Source: Anaerolineaceae bacterium
GTDB lineage: Bacteria; Chloroflexota; Anaerolineae; Anaerolineales; Villigracilaceae
NCBI GenBank assembly: GCA_009772985.1
Contig: WOUS01000009.1
Span: 34,843 to 98,842 of the forward strand
Reading direction: 5' to 3'
Length of the DNA stretch: 64,000 nucleotides
Both the position numbers and the translations under genes were made by a program. This document shows positions 33,615-42,277 of this stretch, in pieces. Numbering within the stretch: the first letter of the stretch is position 1; each line of letters starts with the position of its first letter. The notes beneath the pieces were generated by a model. That model made no database searches. It saw nothing but the letters and a program-made list of their open reading frames with translations, and was not told the DNA's origin.

Positions 33615-35078
33615 TCAGTCTCCAACCGGGGGATGGAGGGGGTCTCCGGCCCGGTTGTAGAGACAGAATTTCACCGACGGTTTCCCGCGCGGGTAGGTCA
33701 CTTCGACCACGCCGAAATGCGGCTCGTGGGTGGTGAAGACAGGTTTTTGATTCCCGGCCAGCCCGCTCAGGATGGGGAGGTACATGCACCGCGCCCAGCG
33801 GTTGGTCTCCTGCTCGAAGGGCGTGGAGCAGAATTCCCAGACCGGGACGCGGCAGCCTTTCGGTCCGATCTCGGCCGAGACGGCGTGACCGGAGTGCAGG
33901 TCGCCGGCCAGGAAGTAGACGCCGCGGATGTCGTTCTCGCCGATGAAGCGCAGGAGTTTGTCGCGTTCTTCCCGGAAGCCCGACCAGCGGTCGCCGGGGA
34001 TGTCAATCCACATGGGGAAGAGGATCGAGCAGGAGGTGACGATGAACTTGACCGGGTACCTGTCTTTCGCGTCGAGCAGCCATGCTTTCAGGATGCGCCA
34101 CTGATCGTCGCCCAACATGCGCCGGTCGTTTCCTTTTTTGACGCGCATACTGCGTGTATCCAATACAAAGAAAGCGGCGCAGCCGTACGTGAAGGAATAT
34201 GCCAGCGAGCCGGGGGCGTACCGCTCAAGGACGTATTGCCCATCTTCATCCACTTCGGGCGGGAGGGTCATCGGCGGGGCGTGCATGCCCTGGTGTTCCC
34301 AGTAGGCCTGCAGGGCGGCGAGGATGCGCCGGCGGGGCAGGCGCCATTCTTCCGCTTTGCGGCCCTTGAAGAACCGGCCGATTTTGTCCCACCAGGGGAT
34401 GCTGCCGGCGCGGCGGAAGGAGGAGGTCCAGCGCCAGTCGTCGTCCACCTCGTGATCGTCGAGGGTCATGAAGGCCGGCAGGTTCGTGAGCGCGGCGCGG
34501 AAGTGTTCATTTCCCCAGACGTGGGCGTACACGTTCCGGTAATCCTCCAGCGATACGGCCACCCGTCCTTTTTCCCCGTATTGTTCTTTCAAGCCGTTGA
34601 ACTTCCAGTCGTCGGCGTAGACCTGGTCGCCGATGAGCAGGGTGAAGCGCAGTTTTCGGGCGGCATCCGTTTCGACGGCGCGGCGGTGGCTCTCCAGGCT
34701 GGCGAAGATTTCGCCGTTGGCGATCTTGCCGGGGCAGAAGCAGGAGCCGAACGCGAAACTGAACGGGCGCGGCCGGCCTGGGCGCGGGAATGTGGTGAAC
34801 TGCCCGTCGGGTTTGGCGGGCGGACGGCCCGTCAGCGTGACGGCGTAATAGTAGGTCGTTTCGCGGCGGAGGCCTCCCACGGGCGCGACCCCGGCGAAGC
34901 CGTCCTCGGCGCGCAGCGGGCGGGACTTGCCGGCCTCCGCCGCGTCGCTGAAATCTGCCCGCCGCCCCAGCCAGGCGCGCAGCCTGCCGGGACCATCGGC
35001 GCGCGCCCACAGGTTGGCGGCGGTGTCGGAGAGGCCGCCGATGAGCGGGCCGAGGAGGAGTTTGGGTGATTGGGACAT
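33615..35078 (-). CDS. PhoD-like phosphodiesterase/alkaline phosphatase
   Basis: 487 residues. An N-terminal Ig-like domain (about 1-100: LLLGPLIGGLSDTAANLWAR, TTYYYAVTLTGR) is followed by the PhoD metallophosphatase domain: FAFGSCFCPG, LLIGDQVYADD, MTLDDHEVDDDW, FLAGDLHSGH. PhoD enzymes use Ca and Fe and attack phosphodiesters. No Tat or Sec signal is visible at the N-terminus, so it may be cytosolic, unlike classical PhoD. It is 6 nt downstream of the F420-type gene and probably co-transcribed. Confidence 0.88.
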   Translation of the reverse strand: MSQSPKLLLGPLIGGLSDTAANLWARADGPGRLRAWLGRRADFSDAAEAGKSRPLRAEDGFAGVAPVGGLRRETTYYYAVTLTGRPPAKPDGQFTTFPRPGRPRPFSFAFGSCFCPGKIANGEIFASLESHRRAVETDAARKLRFTLLIGDQVYADDWKFNGLKEQYGEKGRVAVSLEDYRNVYAHVWGNEHFRAALTNLPAFMTLDDHEVDDDWRWTSSFRRAGSIPWWDKIGRFFKGRKAEEWRLPRRRILAALQAYWEHQGMHAPPMTLPPEVDEDGQYVLERYAPGSLAYSFTYGCAAFFVLDTRSMRVKKGNDRRMLGDDQWRILKAWLLDAKDRYPVKFIVTSCSILFPMWIDIPGDRWSGFREERDKLLRFIGENDIRGVYFLAGDLHSGHAVSAEIGPKGCRVPVWEFCSTPFEQETNRWARCMYLPILSGLAGNQKPVFTTHEPHFGVVEVTYPRGKPSVKFCLYNRAGDPLHPPVGD

Positions 35079-35084
35079 ATTTTT

Positions 35085-35609
35085 CTATCCTTGTGATCTT
35101 ATCGCGAGCATAACCATATTGCGGGCCAGGGCGCGCAACTCAGCCTCGTCCCTGTATTTCAAGCCAGCCATGGCCATCACGGCGCGGGCGTACTTTGGCG
35201 CTTTACGAACGAGCACAACCAACTTTTCTTCGGCGATTTCGGATGGGAGGAATTCAGCGCGCGCTGCGAACTTGCGTTTTCCAACCTGGGCGCGGAAATC
35301 GGGATTGGCCTGGATATTCCGCACCCAGTCGGCGCGGTGACCGTAGGCAGCCTCGACGTAGAATGTGTTCGTTTCTTTATCGTAGTCCACCACATCCACG
35401 ATCACCTGGCGCGGCTTGCCGCTCTTGCGGCCTGTGGTGGTGATGAGCATCCATTGCGCGCCGGTGAATTTCTCGATCCACCAGACGATGCCAACCTTGT
35501 GAAGGAAAAGCGGCATTTTGAAGAAGAATTTCAGAAAGCCGCGCGGGCGGTCACTGAATGCTCCTCCGGGAGGATGGTCGGTCGTGCGGCCTGCTTCGTG
35601 GTCTCTCAT
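35085..35609 (-). CDS. F420-type deazaflavin-dependent oxidoreductase (DUF385/Ddn-like)
   Basis: 174 residues, split-beta-barrel flavin-binding fold. Key segment LITTTGRKSGKPRQVIVDVV is the signature of the F420H2-dependent (nitroreductase family) group; later NPDFRAQVGKRKFAARAEFL. The start ATG overlaps the upstream stop by 4 nt (ATGA), so translation is coupled to the EF-Tu-like mini-protein. Cofactor (F420 rather than FMN) is inferred from family. Substrate unknown. Confidence 0.82.
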   Translation of the reverse strand: MRDHEAGRTTDHPPGGAFSDRPRGFLKFFFKMPLFLHKVGIVWWIEKFTGAQWMLITTTGRKSGKPRQVIVDVVDYDKETNTFYVEAAYGHRADWVRNIQANPDFRAQVGKRKFAARAEFLPSEIAEEKLVVLVRKAPKYARAVMAMAGLKYRDEAELRALARNMVMLAIRSQG

Positions 35610-35866
35610 TCCTCGCCGGTGATCTTGAACACGCTGGTGTGTGGGTGAACCGGTTGGCTGACCTTCATCGCCACTTCCTGTTTTGGCCCGGCCTTCTTCA
35701 CCGCCTGGTGTTCCACTTGCAGCGATTCGACCGTCTGCTTGAAGTCGGTCGAATGGCCGAGGAAGTGCACCGTATCGCCCACGCGGAGGGCGGCGGTGAG
35801 TTCCAGCACCACGACGCCGATCTTGTCGAAGTAGTGGGTTGCCTTGCCGATTGGTTTGCCAGACAT
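35606..35866 (-). CDS. stand-alone EF-Tu domain-2-like protein
   Basis: 86 residues: IGKATHYFDKIGVVVLEL, LRVGDTVHFLGHSTDFKQTV and EVAMKVSQPVHPHTSVFKI. This is a lone beta-barrel like domain 2 of translational GTPases, the group annotated translation elongation factor-like protein in archaea and some bacteria. It has no GTPase domain. SD AGGAGG is present. Its role is unknown; tight coupling to the F420-type oxidoreductase is a clue. Confidence 0.78.
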   Translation of the reverse strand: MSGKPIGKATHYFDKIGVVVLELTAALRVGDTVHFLGHSTDFKQTVESLQVEHQAVKKAGPKQEVAMKVSQPVHPHTSVFKITGEE

Positions 35867-35879
35867 AGGTTCCTCCTTT

Positions 35880-38405
35880 TCAAGTACTTGTGTTTGACAA
35901 TTGTCGAAGGCGGAAAAACGCCTCCACCACCTTTGGGTCGAAATGGGTTCCCGAATTGGTTTTGATATGCTCCAGCGTTTTTTCTCGCGTCCAAGCTTTG
36001 CGGTATGGACGGTCTGATGTCAGCGCGTCGTACACATCCACCACGGCGAAGATGCGCGCCGCCAGCGGGATTTGTTCGCTCTTCAGGCCGCGCGGGTAGC
36101 CAGAGCCATCCCATTTCTCGTGGTGGCAGCCAGGAATATCCAACGCAGGTCGCAAATACGAGATCGGTGAGAGCATTTCAAAGGCATATTGGGGATGCTT
36201 GCGCATGATGACCCACTCCTCATCGGTCAGAGGGCCGGGCTTGAGCAGGATGGCATCGGGAATGCCCATCTTGCCCATGTCGTGCAAGAGCGCGCCGCGG
36301 CGCACATGCACCAGTTGCTCTTCTCTCATCCCCATCGCGCGCGCCAGCCGCTCGGTCATCTCGGTAACGCGCTGGGTGTGCCCCTCCGTCTCTTTGTCAC
36401 GCAGGTCGAGGGCGTGCGACCAGCCCTCGATGGTGGCATCGTAGGCTATGCCAAGTTCCATGTTGGAGCGCTGCAGGCCAGTGAACAATTGGGCGCTATC
36501 CACGGCAACGGCAACCTGTCCGGCCAGTATTTCCAGGAATGACAGCCACTCCGGCTCGGAAACCTGCAATGAACCTGTCGAAGGGTCAAATGGCGTACGG
36601 CGGTAGACTTCCAGAACGCCTTTGACCTCCCCTTTGGCAGTCAGCGGCACGCCGGTATAAGTGAAAAAGTCCTCGCCGGAGAACAGCTCGGCTCGCACGA
36701 ATTTTTCGATGGTCGCAGACAGGTCGCTAATGTGGACGGTCCGGCGTTCGAGCGCGGCGCGCCCGGCGTGACCTTCGCCCAGACGCAAACGGGAACGCTC
36801 GATGGCTTTGCTGTGGAAGCCGCGCCCGGCGGCATATTCCAGGGTCCGGGTGTGCGGGTTGAGCAGCAGCACATCAACCGCAGCATCCATACCCAACTGC
36901 GTGACGATTTGTTTCAGGGCGATGTCGAGGGTCAGGCGCAGGTCGAGGCTGCCGGCAATGGCTGTATCAATGGTGTGCAGCGCATTCAGGTTTTTGATTT
37001 GACGCTCGATCTGCTCCTCCGCCCGCTTGCGCTCGGTGACGTCGCGCCCGGTCGAGACGAAGTGGGTAATATTTCCCTGCTCGTCCCGCAATGGTGAAAT
37101 GATCTTTTCCTCGTAAAAGAGTTCCCCGTTCTTCTTTCGGTTGACCACCGTTCCCTGTAAAACTTTTCCTGCACGAATCGTTTCCCAAAGCTGCTTGTAT
37201 TCATCCGGCGTATGCTTGCCTGATTTCAGGATACGCGGCGTCTGGCCGATGGACTCGTCTTTGGTATAACCGGTGAGACGCTCGAAGGCTGGATTGACGT
37301 ATTCGATGACGCCATCGTAATCAGTGATGAACACGAGCTCCGTTGCCTGCTCCACAATACTGGAAAGTTTCTTGAGTTTTTCTTCGCCCCGCTTGCGCTC
37401 GATGCTCCCCGCCAGCGTATCGGCTATGGCGAGGATGAATTTCTCCTCTTGTATGCCGCGGCGGTGACCCTCACGCAGATAGATGTTTATCACGCCAAGT
37501 GTCTTGCCGGCTGACAGAATGGGCACACAATAGTGACCGTGAGGGATAATACCTTCATAGGTGATCTCGTGGTGCACGTCAAGACGATCGGCGAACCTGG
37601 TCTTTTGCTCCGCTGCGGCACGCCCGCACAGACATCTGCCAAAAGGAACATGAGCACAGGCCTCCAGTAACGGCTCGGCAAGCCCCCTTTGACCTTTCAA
37701 TACCAGGGCTTGATCGTCCTCGGCGAGGAAAATCGCGCCACGTGATTCGAAGGCAAGCCAGGGGATCGAGAGGGTGAGATCAAGCGCTTGCGTCAGGAGT
37801 TCATCCAAGGAGACATCTTCCAGCGAGAGGCGCAGGAGTGTGTTGAGCACAGTCCGGGTATCATTCTCCCGCTGGATTTCTTCCTCTGCCTGCTTATGCT
37901 CGATGATGTCTGCCTGCAATGTTTCGTTGGCTTTTGCCAACTCAGCCGTTCGTTCCTGAACCCGCAGTTCCAACTCGTCATGCCCTTTTTGCAGCGCCTG
38001 CTCGGCTTGCTTGCGCTCGGTGGTGTCACGCAGGAACACGTAGAATCGTCCGCCGCCGCTTGGCTTGTAATTGGCGCTGACCTCAATATCAACAACCCTG
38101 CCGTTTTTACAGCGATGTTGGGTCTCAAAGCGGTCATGGCCAGTTTCTATTATCTTCTGGATGTGTCGCGCGGTCTCTTCCGGCTTTTCCGCTGCTTCCA
38201 CATCCTGGACGCGCATTTTCAGCAATTCTTCCCGGCTGTAGCCGATCAGATGGCAATAGGCATCGTTCACATCCAGAAAATGTCCCTGCATACCCGTAAT
38301 CCAGAAACCATCCATCGCCGCGCTGATAATCGTCTGATACTCTTCCTCCGCGCGCTTTACGGGTCTAGCAGAACCCTTCCCAATTTGCTTATTTGTTTGT
38401 CTCAT
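35880..38405 (-). CDS. PAS/GAF sensor HD-GYP c-di-GMP phosphodiesterase
   Basis: 841 residues, soluble. Order: PAS (about 20-132), coiled coil (130-180), GAF (about 185-345), PAS (about 355-475), GAF (about 485-665), HD-GYP (about 690-835). The HD-GYP part has the full active-site set: HTQRV, HDMGKMGIPD, HHEKWDGSGYPRGL and DVYDALTSDRPYR, so it should hydrolyse c-di-GMP. Start overlaps the preceding stop by 4 nt (ATGA) with AGGAGG inside the upstream gene. Probable role: signal-dependent lowering of c-di-GMP. No GGDEF gene lies in this window. Confidence 0.93.
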   Translation of the reverse strand: MRQTNKQIGKGSARPVKRAEEEYQTIISAAMDGFWITGMQGHFLDVNDAYCHLIGYSREELLKMRVQDVEAAEKPEETARHIQKIIETGHDRFETQHRCKNGRVVDIEVSANYKPSGGGRFYVFLRDTTERKQAEQALQKGHDELELRVQERTAELAKANETLQADIIEHKQAEEEIQRENDTRTVLNTLLRLSLEDVSLDELLTQALDLTLSIPWLAFESRGAIFLAEDDQALVLKGQRGLAEPLLEACAHVPFGRCLCGRAAAEQKTRFADRLDVHHEITYEGIIPHGHYCVPILSAGKTLGVINIYLREGHRRGIQEEKFILAIADTLAGSIERKRGEEKLKKLSSIVEQATELVFITDYDGVIEYVNPAFERLTGYTKDESIGQTPRILKSGKHTPDEYKQLWETIRAGKVLQGTVVNRKKNGELFYEEKIISPLRDEQGNITHFVSTGRDVTERKRAEEQIERQIKNLNALHTIDTAIAGSLDLRLTLDIALKQIVTQLGMDAAVDVLLLNPHTRTLEYAAGRGFHSKAIERSRLRLGEGHAGRAALERRTVHISDLSATIEKFVRAELFSGEDFFTYTGVPLTAKGEVKGVLEVYRRTPFDPSTGSLQVSEPEWLSFLEILAGQVAVAVDSAQLFTGLQRSNMELGIAYDATIEGWSHALDLRDKETEGHTQRVTEMTERLARAMGMREEQLVHVRRGALLHDMGKMGIPDAILLKPGPLTDEEWVIMRKHPQYAFEMLSPISYLRPALDIPGCHHEKWDGSGYPRGLKSEQIPLAARIFAVVDVYDALTSDRPYRKAWTREKTLEHIKTNSGTHFDPKVVEAFFRLRQLSNTST

Positions 38406-39574
38406 CTTGGCCTCCTGGGATAATGGTATTTTTCCAAGCTTGAGACTTCCGAAGTCTCGAAGACTTCGGAAGTCTGAACCAAGACTCCCATTTTCTCCAT
38501 ATCTTTCATCAGTCGGACTGGTTCAGCCAAATGTCCCATCATCCACAGGCCGGGACGTTTGGCGGAACCGTCCAGGTATTGCAGCAGGTAAGCGACAACC
38601 GGGATGGCGGTGAGTTCATAGCCGTCGGGATGTGAGACGCTCGCCCGGACCTGAGCCTGTTGGCCGTTTTTCAGGCCTTTGGCCTTCACCATGAGTTCCA
38701 CCCGGTAAGGCGGCTTGGGCAGGTTGAACATGCCCCACCACATCAACTTTCCCAGCGGACGGATGCCGCGCCTGGGGAAGAGTTTCAGCCCGACCATCAC
38801 GGCCATGTTGATGAAATAGTCCGTCAGCCAGTGCATTTCGGAAATGTAGAATCCGGCCTCCTTCAGCGACGGGTACATTTCCGGCAGGGCTTGTAATTCG
38901 GGGAGATACATCGAGTAGCAGTTCTTCCGCCCGATGTCCCCGCCGAAATCGAGTTTGCGCATGTCGAACGAGGAAGGCTTGGTCCAGCGCCCGTTCTTGA
39001 AAACCTGGGCCTGGTATTCCTTGAAGAATTCCATCAACTCGTCGGCGGAATCGGTATAAGGCAATTTGCTGCCGCCCATGTTGAGATACCCGGCGGTGAC
39101 GGCGCTCTCGATGACATCCAGTTGCGCCGCGGCATACCGTACCAGCGCCGCAGGCAGGCCGGGATGGAATCCGGCTTCGGTGACGAAGCAGCGCCCGGCC
39201 TGCTTGATTTCTCCGGCCAGCGATTGGAGCAGGGCGAGTTTTTTCATTCCCAACTGAACATCGAGATAGTCCACGCCCGCTTCCAGCGCGGACCGGATGA
39301 CCGTCTCTGGCGGGGCGGAGGTGAGCGGCGCGGCGGCCAGCAGCATGTCCGCGCCCCGCAGCGCCGATTTCAGGGATGCCGCCTCCGCCGCGTCAACGCG
39401 GACGGCAGTCACGCGCGCCCCTTTGAATTCGCCGTTCAATTGGTCCGCGAGAGCCTGCGCCTTTTCGAGGTCGCGCGCCGCCAGGACGATTTCGGCATCC
39501 GTTTGTTCGAGCAGGTGACGGGCGAGCAGCCGGCCGGTGTAGCCGCTGCCGCCGAGGATGAGAATTTTGGTCAT
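38402..39574 (-). CDS. saccharopine dehydrogenase-like oxidoreductase
   Basis: 390 residues with N-terminal Rossmann motif ILGGSGYTGRLLARHL and the saccharopine-dehydrogenase C-terminal domain (TEAGFHPGLPAALVRYAA). It is only distantly like the family member at 9284. The C-terminal 25 residues (QTSEVFETSEVSSLEKYHYP) are encoded by a palindromic repeat at 38443-38475, so the original C-terminus has been replaced or extended. It is translationally coupled to the HD-GYP gene. In such context (with a carboxyl methyltransferase-like neighbour) lipid or sterol-like modification is possible but unproven. Confidence 0.8.
   Translation of the reverse strand: MTKILILGGSGYTGRLLARHLLEQTDAEIVLAARDLEKAQALADQLNGEFKGARVTAVRVDAAEAASLKSALRGADMLLAAAPLTSAPPETVIRSALEAGVDYLDVQLGMKKLALLQSLAGEIKQAGRCFVTEAGFHPGLPAALVRYAAAQLDVIESAVTAGYLNMGGSKLPYTDSADELMEFFKEYQAQVFKNGRWTKPSSFDMRKLDFGGDIGRKNCYSMYLPELQALPEMYPSLKEAGFYISEMHWLTDYFINMAVMVGLKLFPRRGIRPLGKLMWWGMFNLPKPPYRVELMVKAKGLKNGQQAQVRASVSHPDGYELTAIPVVAYLLQYLDGSAKRPGLWMMGHLAEPVRLMKDMEKMGVLVQTSEVFETSEVSSLEKYHYPRRPR
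38443..38475. repeat. palindromic repeat inside the coding 3' end
   Basis: AGACTTCCGAAGTCT-CGA-AGACTTCGGAAGTCT: 15-bp perfect stem, each arm itself nearly palindromic. It lies in frame in the C-terminus of the saccharopine-dehydrogenase-like gene. Confidence 0.7.
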
Positions 39575-39589
39575 GGCCCTCTCCTTGTA

Positions 39590-39657
39590 GTAGGGCGGAT
39601 TTCATAATCCGCCGCCTGGCTTGGAGGTCGTGCGGCGGGTAGGGATACCCGCCCTAC
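39590..39657. repeat. double-hairpin repeat bounded by GTAGGG/CCCTAC
   Basis: Outer ends GTAGGCGG-type pair (GTAGGGCGG with CCGCCCTAC). Inside are two hairpins, GGCGGATT-TCAT-AATCCGCC and GGCGGGTA-GGGA-TACCCGCC. The stop codon TAG of the minus-strand methyltransferase-like gene is supplied by the element's edge. Confidence 0.7.
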
Positions 39658-40427
39658 TTGCCTGTAATCAAAAATCTCCAGAATTTGCCGAAATCTTTCG
39701 GGCGCGGCCAGAAAGCCGGGACGCGCTTGCGGTAGCCCAAGTAGCCTGCGCCGAATCGCTCGATAAGTTCTTTCTCTTCGACTAACCGCAGCCAAAGGGT
39801 CATACCGAAGGGCATGAACAGGCCGAAGGCCACGGCGAACCAGTTGCCGTTGAGCAGCGCCATCCCCAGCCCAAAGCGGATGGCCGCCGCATAGGTTGGA
39901 TGGCGGAGGATGCTGTAGATGGCCGTATCCACCAGCCGGCCTTCCGCGGGATAGTAAACGTAGAGCAGGGCGAGATTGTCGAAGCCGAATGTGAAGATGG
40001 CGCGCGCCCAGATGCCAAAACCGACGACGCAGAAAAACAAGCCCAGCGTCACAACGCCGGGCGACCACCAGCCGAGGGGCAGCGCCGGGCCGGGCATATA
40101 TGCGATGTGAATGACGGCGGACAGGATCAACGCCAGGCCGGGCACGCCGTGGATGCCGAAGGCGTTGTGATAGGCCAGTTCGCCCCACTTTTGCTTGAAG
40201 GCCGCGCGGCGCGTGATGAAGCGCGCCAGCCAGTAAAATCCCACGATGAGGACGGCGAACTGCGTGACCAGCGTCCCTTGCGGCCAGCGACTGTCGAGGA
40301 TGACAAAGAAGAGCGTAACCAGCGCGAAACTACCCAGCACGTACAAGCCGATGATCAGATGTCCCAGCGGCGTGCGCATCTCTGGGACGTGGGCTTTCAC
40401 TTGTTCGAGGCCGGAAAAAGATTTCAT
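39654..40427 (-). CDS. isoprenylcysteine carboxyl methyltransferase-like membrane protein
   Basis: 257 residues, about six TM segments. C-terminal signature of the PEMT/ICMT family: YSILRHPTYAAAIRFGLG then VEEKELIERFGAGYLGYRKR and VPAFWPRP, the SAM-binding region. Such bacterial enzymes methylate lipids or small lipophilic acceptors at the membrane. It has a strong upstream promoter. Exact acceptor unknown. Confidence 0.8.
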   Translation of the reverse strand: MKSFSGLEQVKAHVPEMRTPLGHLIIGLYVLGSFALVTLFFVILDSRWPQGTLVTQFAVLIVGFYWLARFITRRAAFKQKWGELAYHNAFGIHGVPGLALILSAVIHIAYMPGPALPLGWWSPGVVTLGLFFCVVGFGIWARAIFTFGFDNLALLYVYYPAEGRLVDTAIYSILRHPTYAAAIRFGLGMALLNGNWFAVAFGLFMPFGMTLWLRLVEEKELIERFGAGYLGYRKRVPAFWPRPKDFGKFWRFLITGK

Positions 40428-40452
40428 GTTTCACTCTCTTCTGGATAACTTT

Positions 40453-40480
40453 AGTATAGTGCGCTTATTCCGAAAGTCAA
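40453..40480 (-). promoter_or_regulatory. sigma70-type promoter of the ICMT-like gene
   Basis: On the minus strand TTGACT (40480-40475), 16-nt spacer, TATACT (40458-40453), 26 nt before the start codon. Confidence 0.7.
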
Positions 40481-40492
40481 GCGGGAGATGGC

Positions 40493-40525
40493 AAAAAAGA
40501 ACGACCAGGATTCCTGGCCGTTCTT
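40493..40525 (-). terminator. intrinsic terminator of the GT39-HD-CYTH operon
   Basis: 13-bp stem (AAGAACGGCCAGG / CCTGGTCGTTCTT, one G-U) with a 3-nt loop followed by a T6 run on the minus strand, 47 nt after the CYTH gene. Confidence 0.85.
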
Positions 40526-40572
40526 GCGTGCTTTTTGTGACTATTACTGTTCCTCCTGAGAGGTGCGCGGGC

Positions 40573-41184
40573 TCAGGCGTCTGCCGGGGAGACGGACAGT
40601 TCCTCCGGCGCGATCTTCAGTCCCTGCATGGAGTCGAACGTCAGGCGCGCCGGGTCGAGCGGGCGGCGGGCGCGCAGGCGTTCGTAGAGGGCGTGGTAGC
40701 CGGCTGTTACCGCGGCGCTCCAGTCCAGCCTCAGCCGTCCTGCCAGCGCCCGGATATCTTTATCTTCCCCCTCGATCTCGAGAAAATCGCCGTACGGGAG
40801 TTCGTCGAGCATCACGTGCGCGGCTTCGAGCGCGTAGACCGTGCGGTATTTTTCGTAGACGAAGACAACCTGGTAGCCGAGGGCTTCGAGGATTGCCCGC
40901 GCCGCCTCGAGATCATCAATGACTGTTTCGATTTCGCAGCGCGTGCTGACGCCGTCGGTCGTCGATCCGGGAGCCTTGTAGGTCAGGTGGCATGCGTGAT
41001 CCTTTCGCAGGCGCAGCACGCGTTTGGCGGGACGCAGGTCGCCGGTCGGGGTGTCGAAGCGGTAGTTCATCTCCAGCACGCGCGGCTGGACCAGCCGTCC
41101 GCCCAACTGCCGGACGCGTCGCTCGACCTCGGGCAGGTTGGCCAAGTGGAATTTCGCTTCGATTTCTAGGCCGGATGAGTCCAC
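40573..41184 (-). CDS. CYTH-domain phosphatase/cyclase (CyaB-like)
   Basis: 203 residues with the CYTH hallmark ExExK near the N-terminus (LEIEAKFHL) and alternating charged strands (RVLRLRKD, EIETVIDD, FLEIEGED). The fold is a tunnel with two Mg ions that bind triphosphates; members include class IV adenylate cyclase and inorganic or thiamine triphosphatase. Arrangement AILEALGYQVVFVYEKYRTVY fits the CyaB/class IV branch. It is the last gene of a four-gene operon, 6 nt after the HD gene. Confidence 0.82.
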   Translation of the reverse strand: MDSSGLEIEAKFHLANLPEVERRVRQLGGRLVQPRVLEMNYRFDTPTGDLRPAKRVLRLRKDHACHLTYKAPGSTTDGVSTRCEIETVIDDLEAARAILEALGYQVVFVYEKYRTVYALEAAHVMLDELPYGDFLEIEGEDKDIRALAGRLRLDWSAAVTAGYHALYERLRARRPLDPARLTFDSMQGLKIAPEELSVSPADA

Positions 41185-41190
41185 GTTGCC

Positions 41191-41844
41191 TCAAATCTGC
41201 GGCAGAACGGTCAGTTCCTTCTCGCCGACGAAGGCGCGGAAGAAGCGCACCTGCAATTCGAGTTGTTCGTCGAACAATTGCCTTCCGGTCTGGGTGAACA
41301 TCGGGTTCTTCTGCTGGTACTTCTCCAGCCGGTCAATGCGCTGGGCCAGTTTGCCGGTCAGGCTGTCGTAGTCGTCCATGTCGGCGAAGCACCATTGCAG
41401 GATGCGGTACGGCCCGAAGCGGTCCACGTTGTCGGCGTCGCTGACGATGCGGGCTTCGAGCGTGCCGGGCGAGTCCACGTCCACGTGGGCGGCGACCGAG
41501 TAGCAGATGTTCTCGACCTGTTGGGAGGTGAAGCCCAGCCCGGCCAGGAACGGGCGGGCGATCTGCGCGCCGATGCGCCCGTGCTCGCGGCTGTTCTCGC
41601 TCCCGGTGTCGAACCAGGCCACGTCGTGCAGCAGGCAGGCGGCGGCCACCAGTTCCATGTCGGCGGCCTCGGTTTCGGCGATCACCTTGCCAAACTGGGT
41701 GACGCGCTGGGTATGCTGCCAGCGATAGGAGGCGTTGTACAGGATGCGGTCGAGCCGCTTGCGGTCCTTGCGCTTTTTGTAGGTCTTCTCCAGGTAATTC
41801 CGGGCGAAGCCGGCAATCATTTCCAGGCGATTATTGGCGCTCAT
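41191..41844 (-). CDS. HD-domain phosphohydrolase
   Basis: 217 residues. Metal ligands of the HD superfamily: H in RWQHTQRV, HD in CLLHDVAWF, H in SVAAHVDVDSPG and D in IVSDADNVDRFG. It probably hydrolyses a nucleotide or other phosphate ester. Start ATG 41844 overlaps the upstream small membrane protein gene by 14 nt. Substrate unknown. Confidence 0.8.
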   Translation of the reverse strand: MSANNRLEMIAGFARNYLEKTYKKRKDRKRLDRILYNASYRWQHTQRVTQFGKVIAETEAADMELVAAACLLHDVAWFDTGSENSREHGRIGAQIARPFLAGLGFTSQQVENICYSVAAHVDVDSPGTLEARIVSDADNVDRFGPYRILQWCFADMDDYDSLTGKLAQRIDRLEKYQQKNPMFTQTGRQLFDEQLELQVRFFRAFVGEKELTVLPQI

Positions 41845-42277
41845 TGCGTTTCCTTTGGACGTTGAAGAATGAAGTAGTTTTTCTGGAAAACAGGATCACG
41901 ATGACGGGAGCCAGGCAGACAAGCGTGACTCCCAGCGCGAACGGCCAGTTGGCGTGCGGCTGCTGGAAAATGAGCCGCTCGAACCAAACCCAGACGGGGT
42001 AGCCTGCCGCGGCTCCAACAGCCGCGTACCAGGCCCAGGCTTTTCCGCGCCACAGCCCGAAGGCGATCGCCAGCCCGGCGGCCAGCCAGACTCCGCCGCT
42101 GACGGCGAGGAAAACCGGCCCCGGCTGCGCTCCGTACTCGCGCAGGACCTGCCGGAAGGCAACGGCCTCGCCCAGCCGCAGCCCGTTCCAGGCCGAGAGC
42201 AGGAGCGCGGCAAAGGCCAGCAGGGTCACGCGGCGCGGCCGGCGCAGGCGGAGGGAAAGCGCTTCGATTTCGGTCAC
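41831..42277 (-). CDS. small membrane protein
   Basis: 148 residues with four predicted TM segments (about 17-35, 55-76, 80-98, 115-133) and a positively charged N-terminus (LRLRRPRRVTL). No family recognised. Start overlaps the GT39 stop by 4 nt and its end overlaps the HD gene by 14 nt, so it is firmly part of the operon. Confidence 0.65.
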   Translation of the reverse strand: MTEIEALSLRLRRPRRVTLLAFAALLLSAWNGLRLGEAVAFRQVLREYGAQPGPVFLAVSGGVWLAAGLAIAFGLWRGKAWAWYAAVGAAAGYPVWVWFERLIFQQPHANWPFALGVTLVCLAPVIVILFSRKTTSFFNVQRKRNERQ

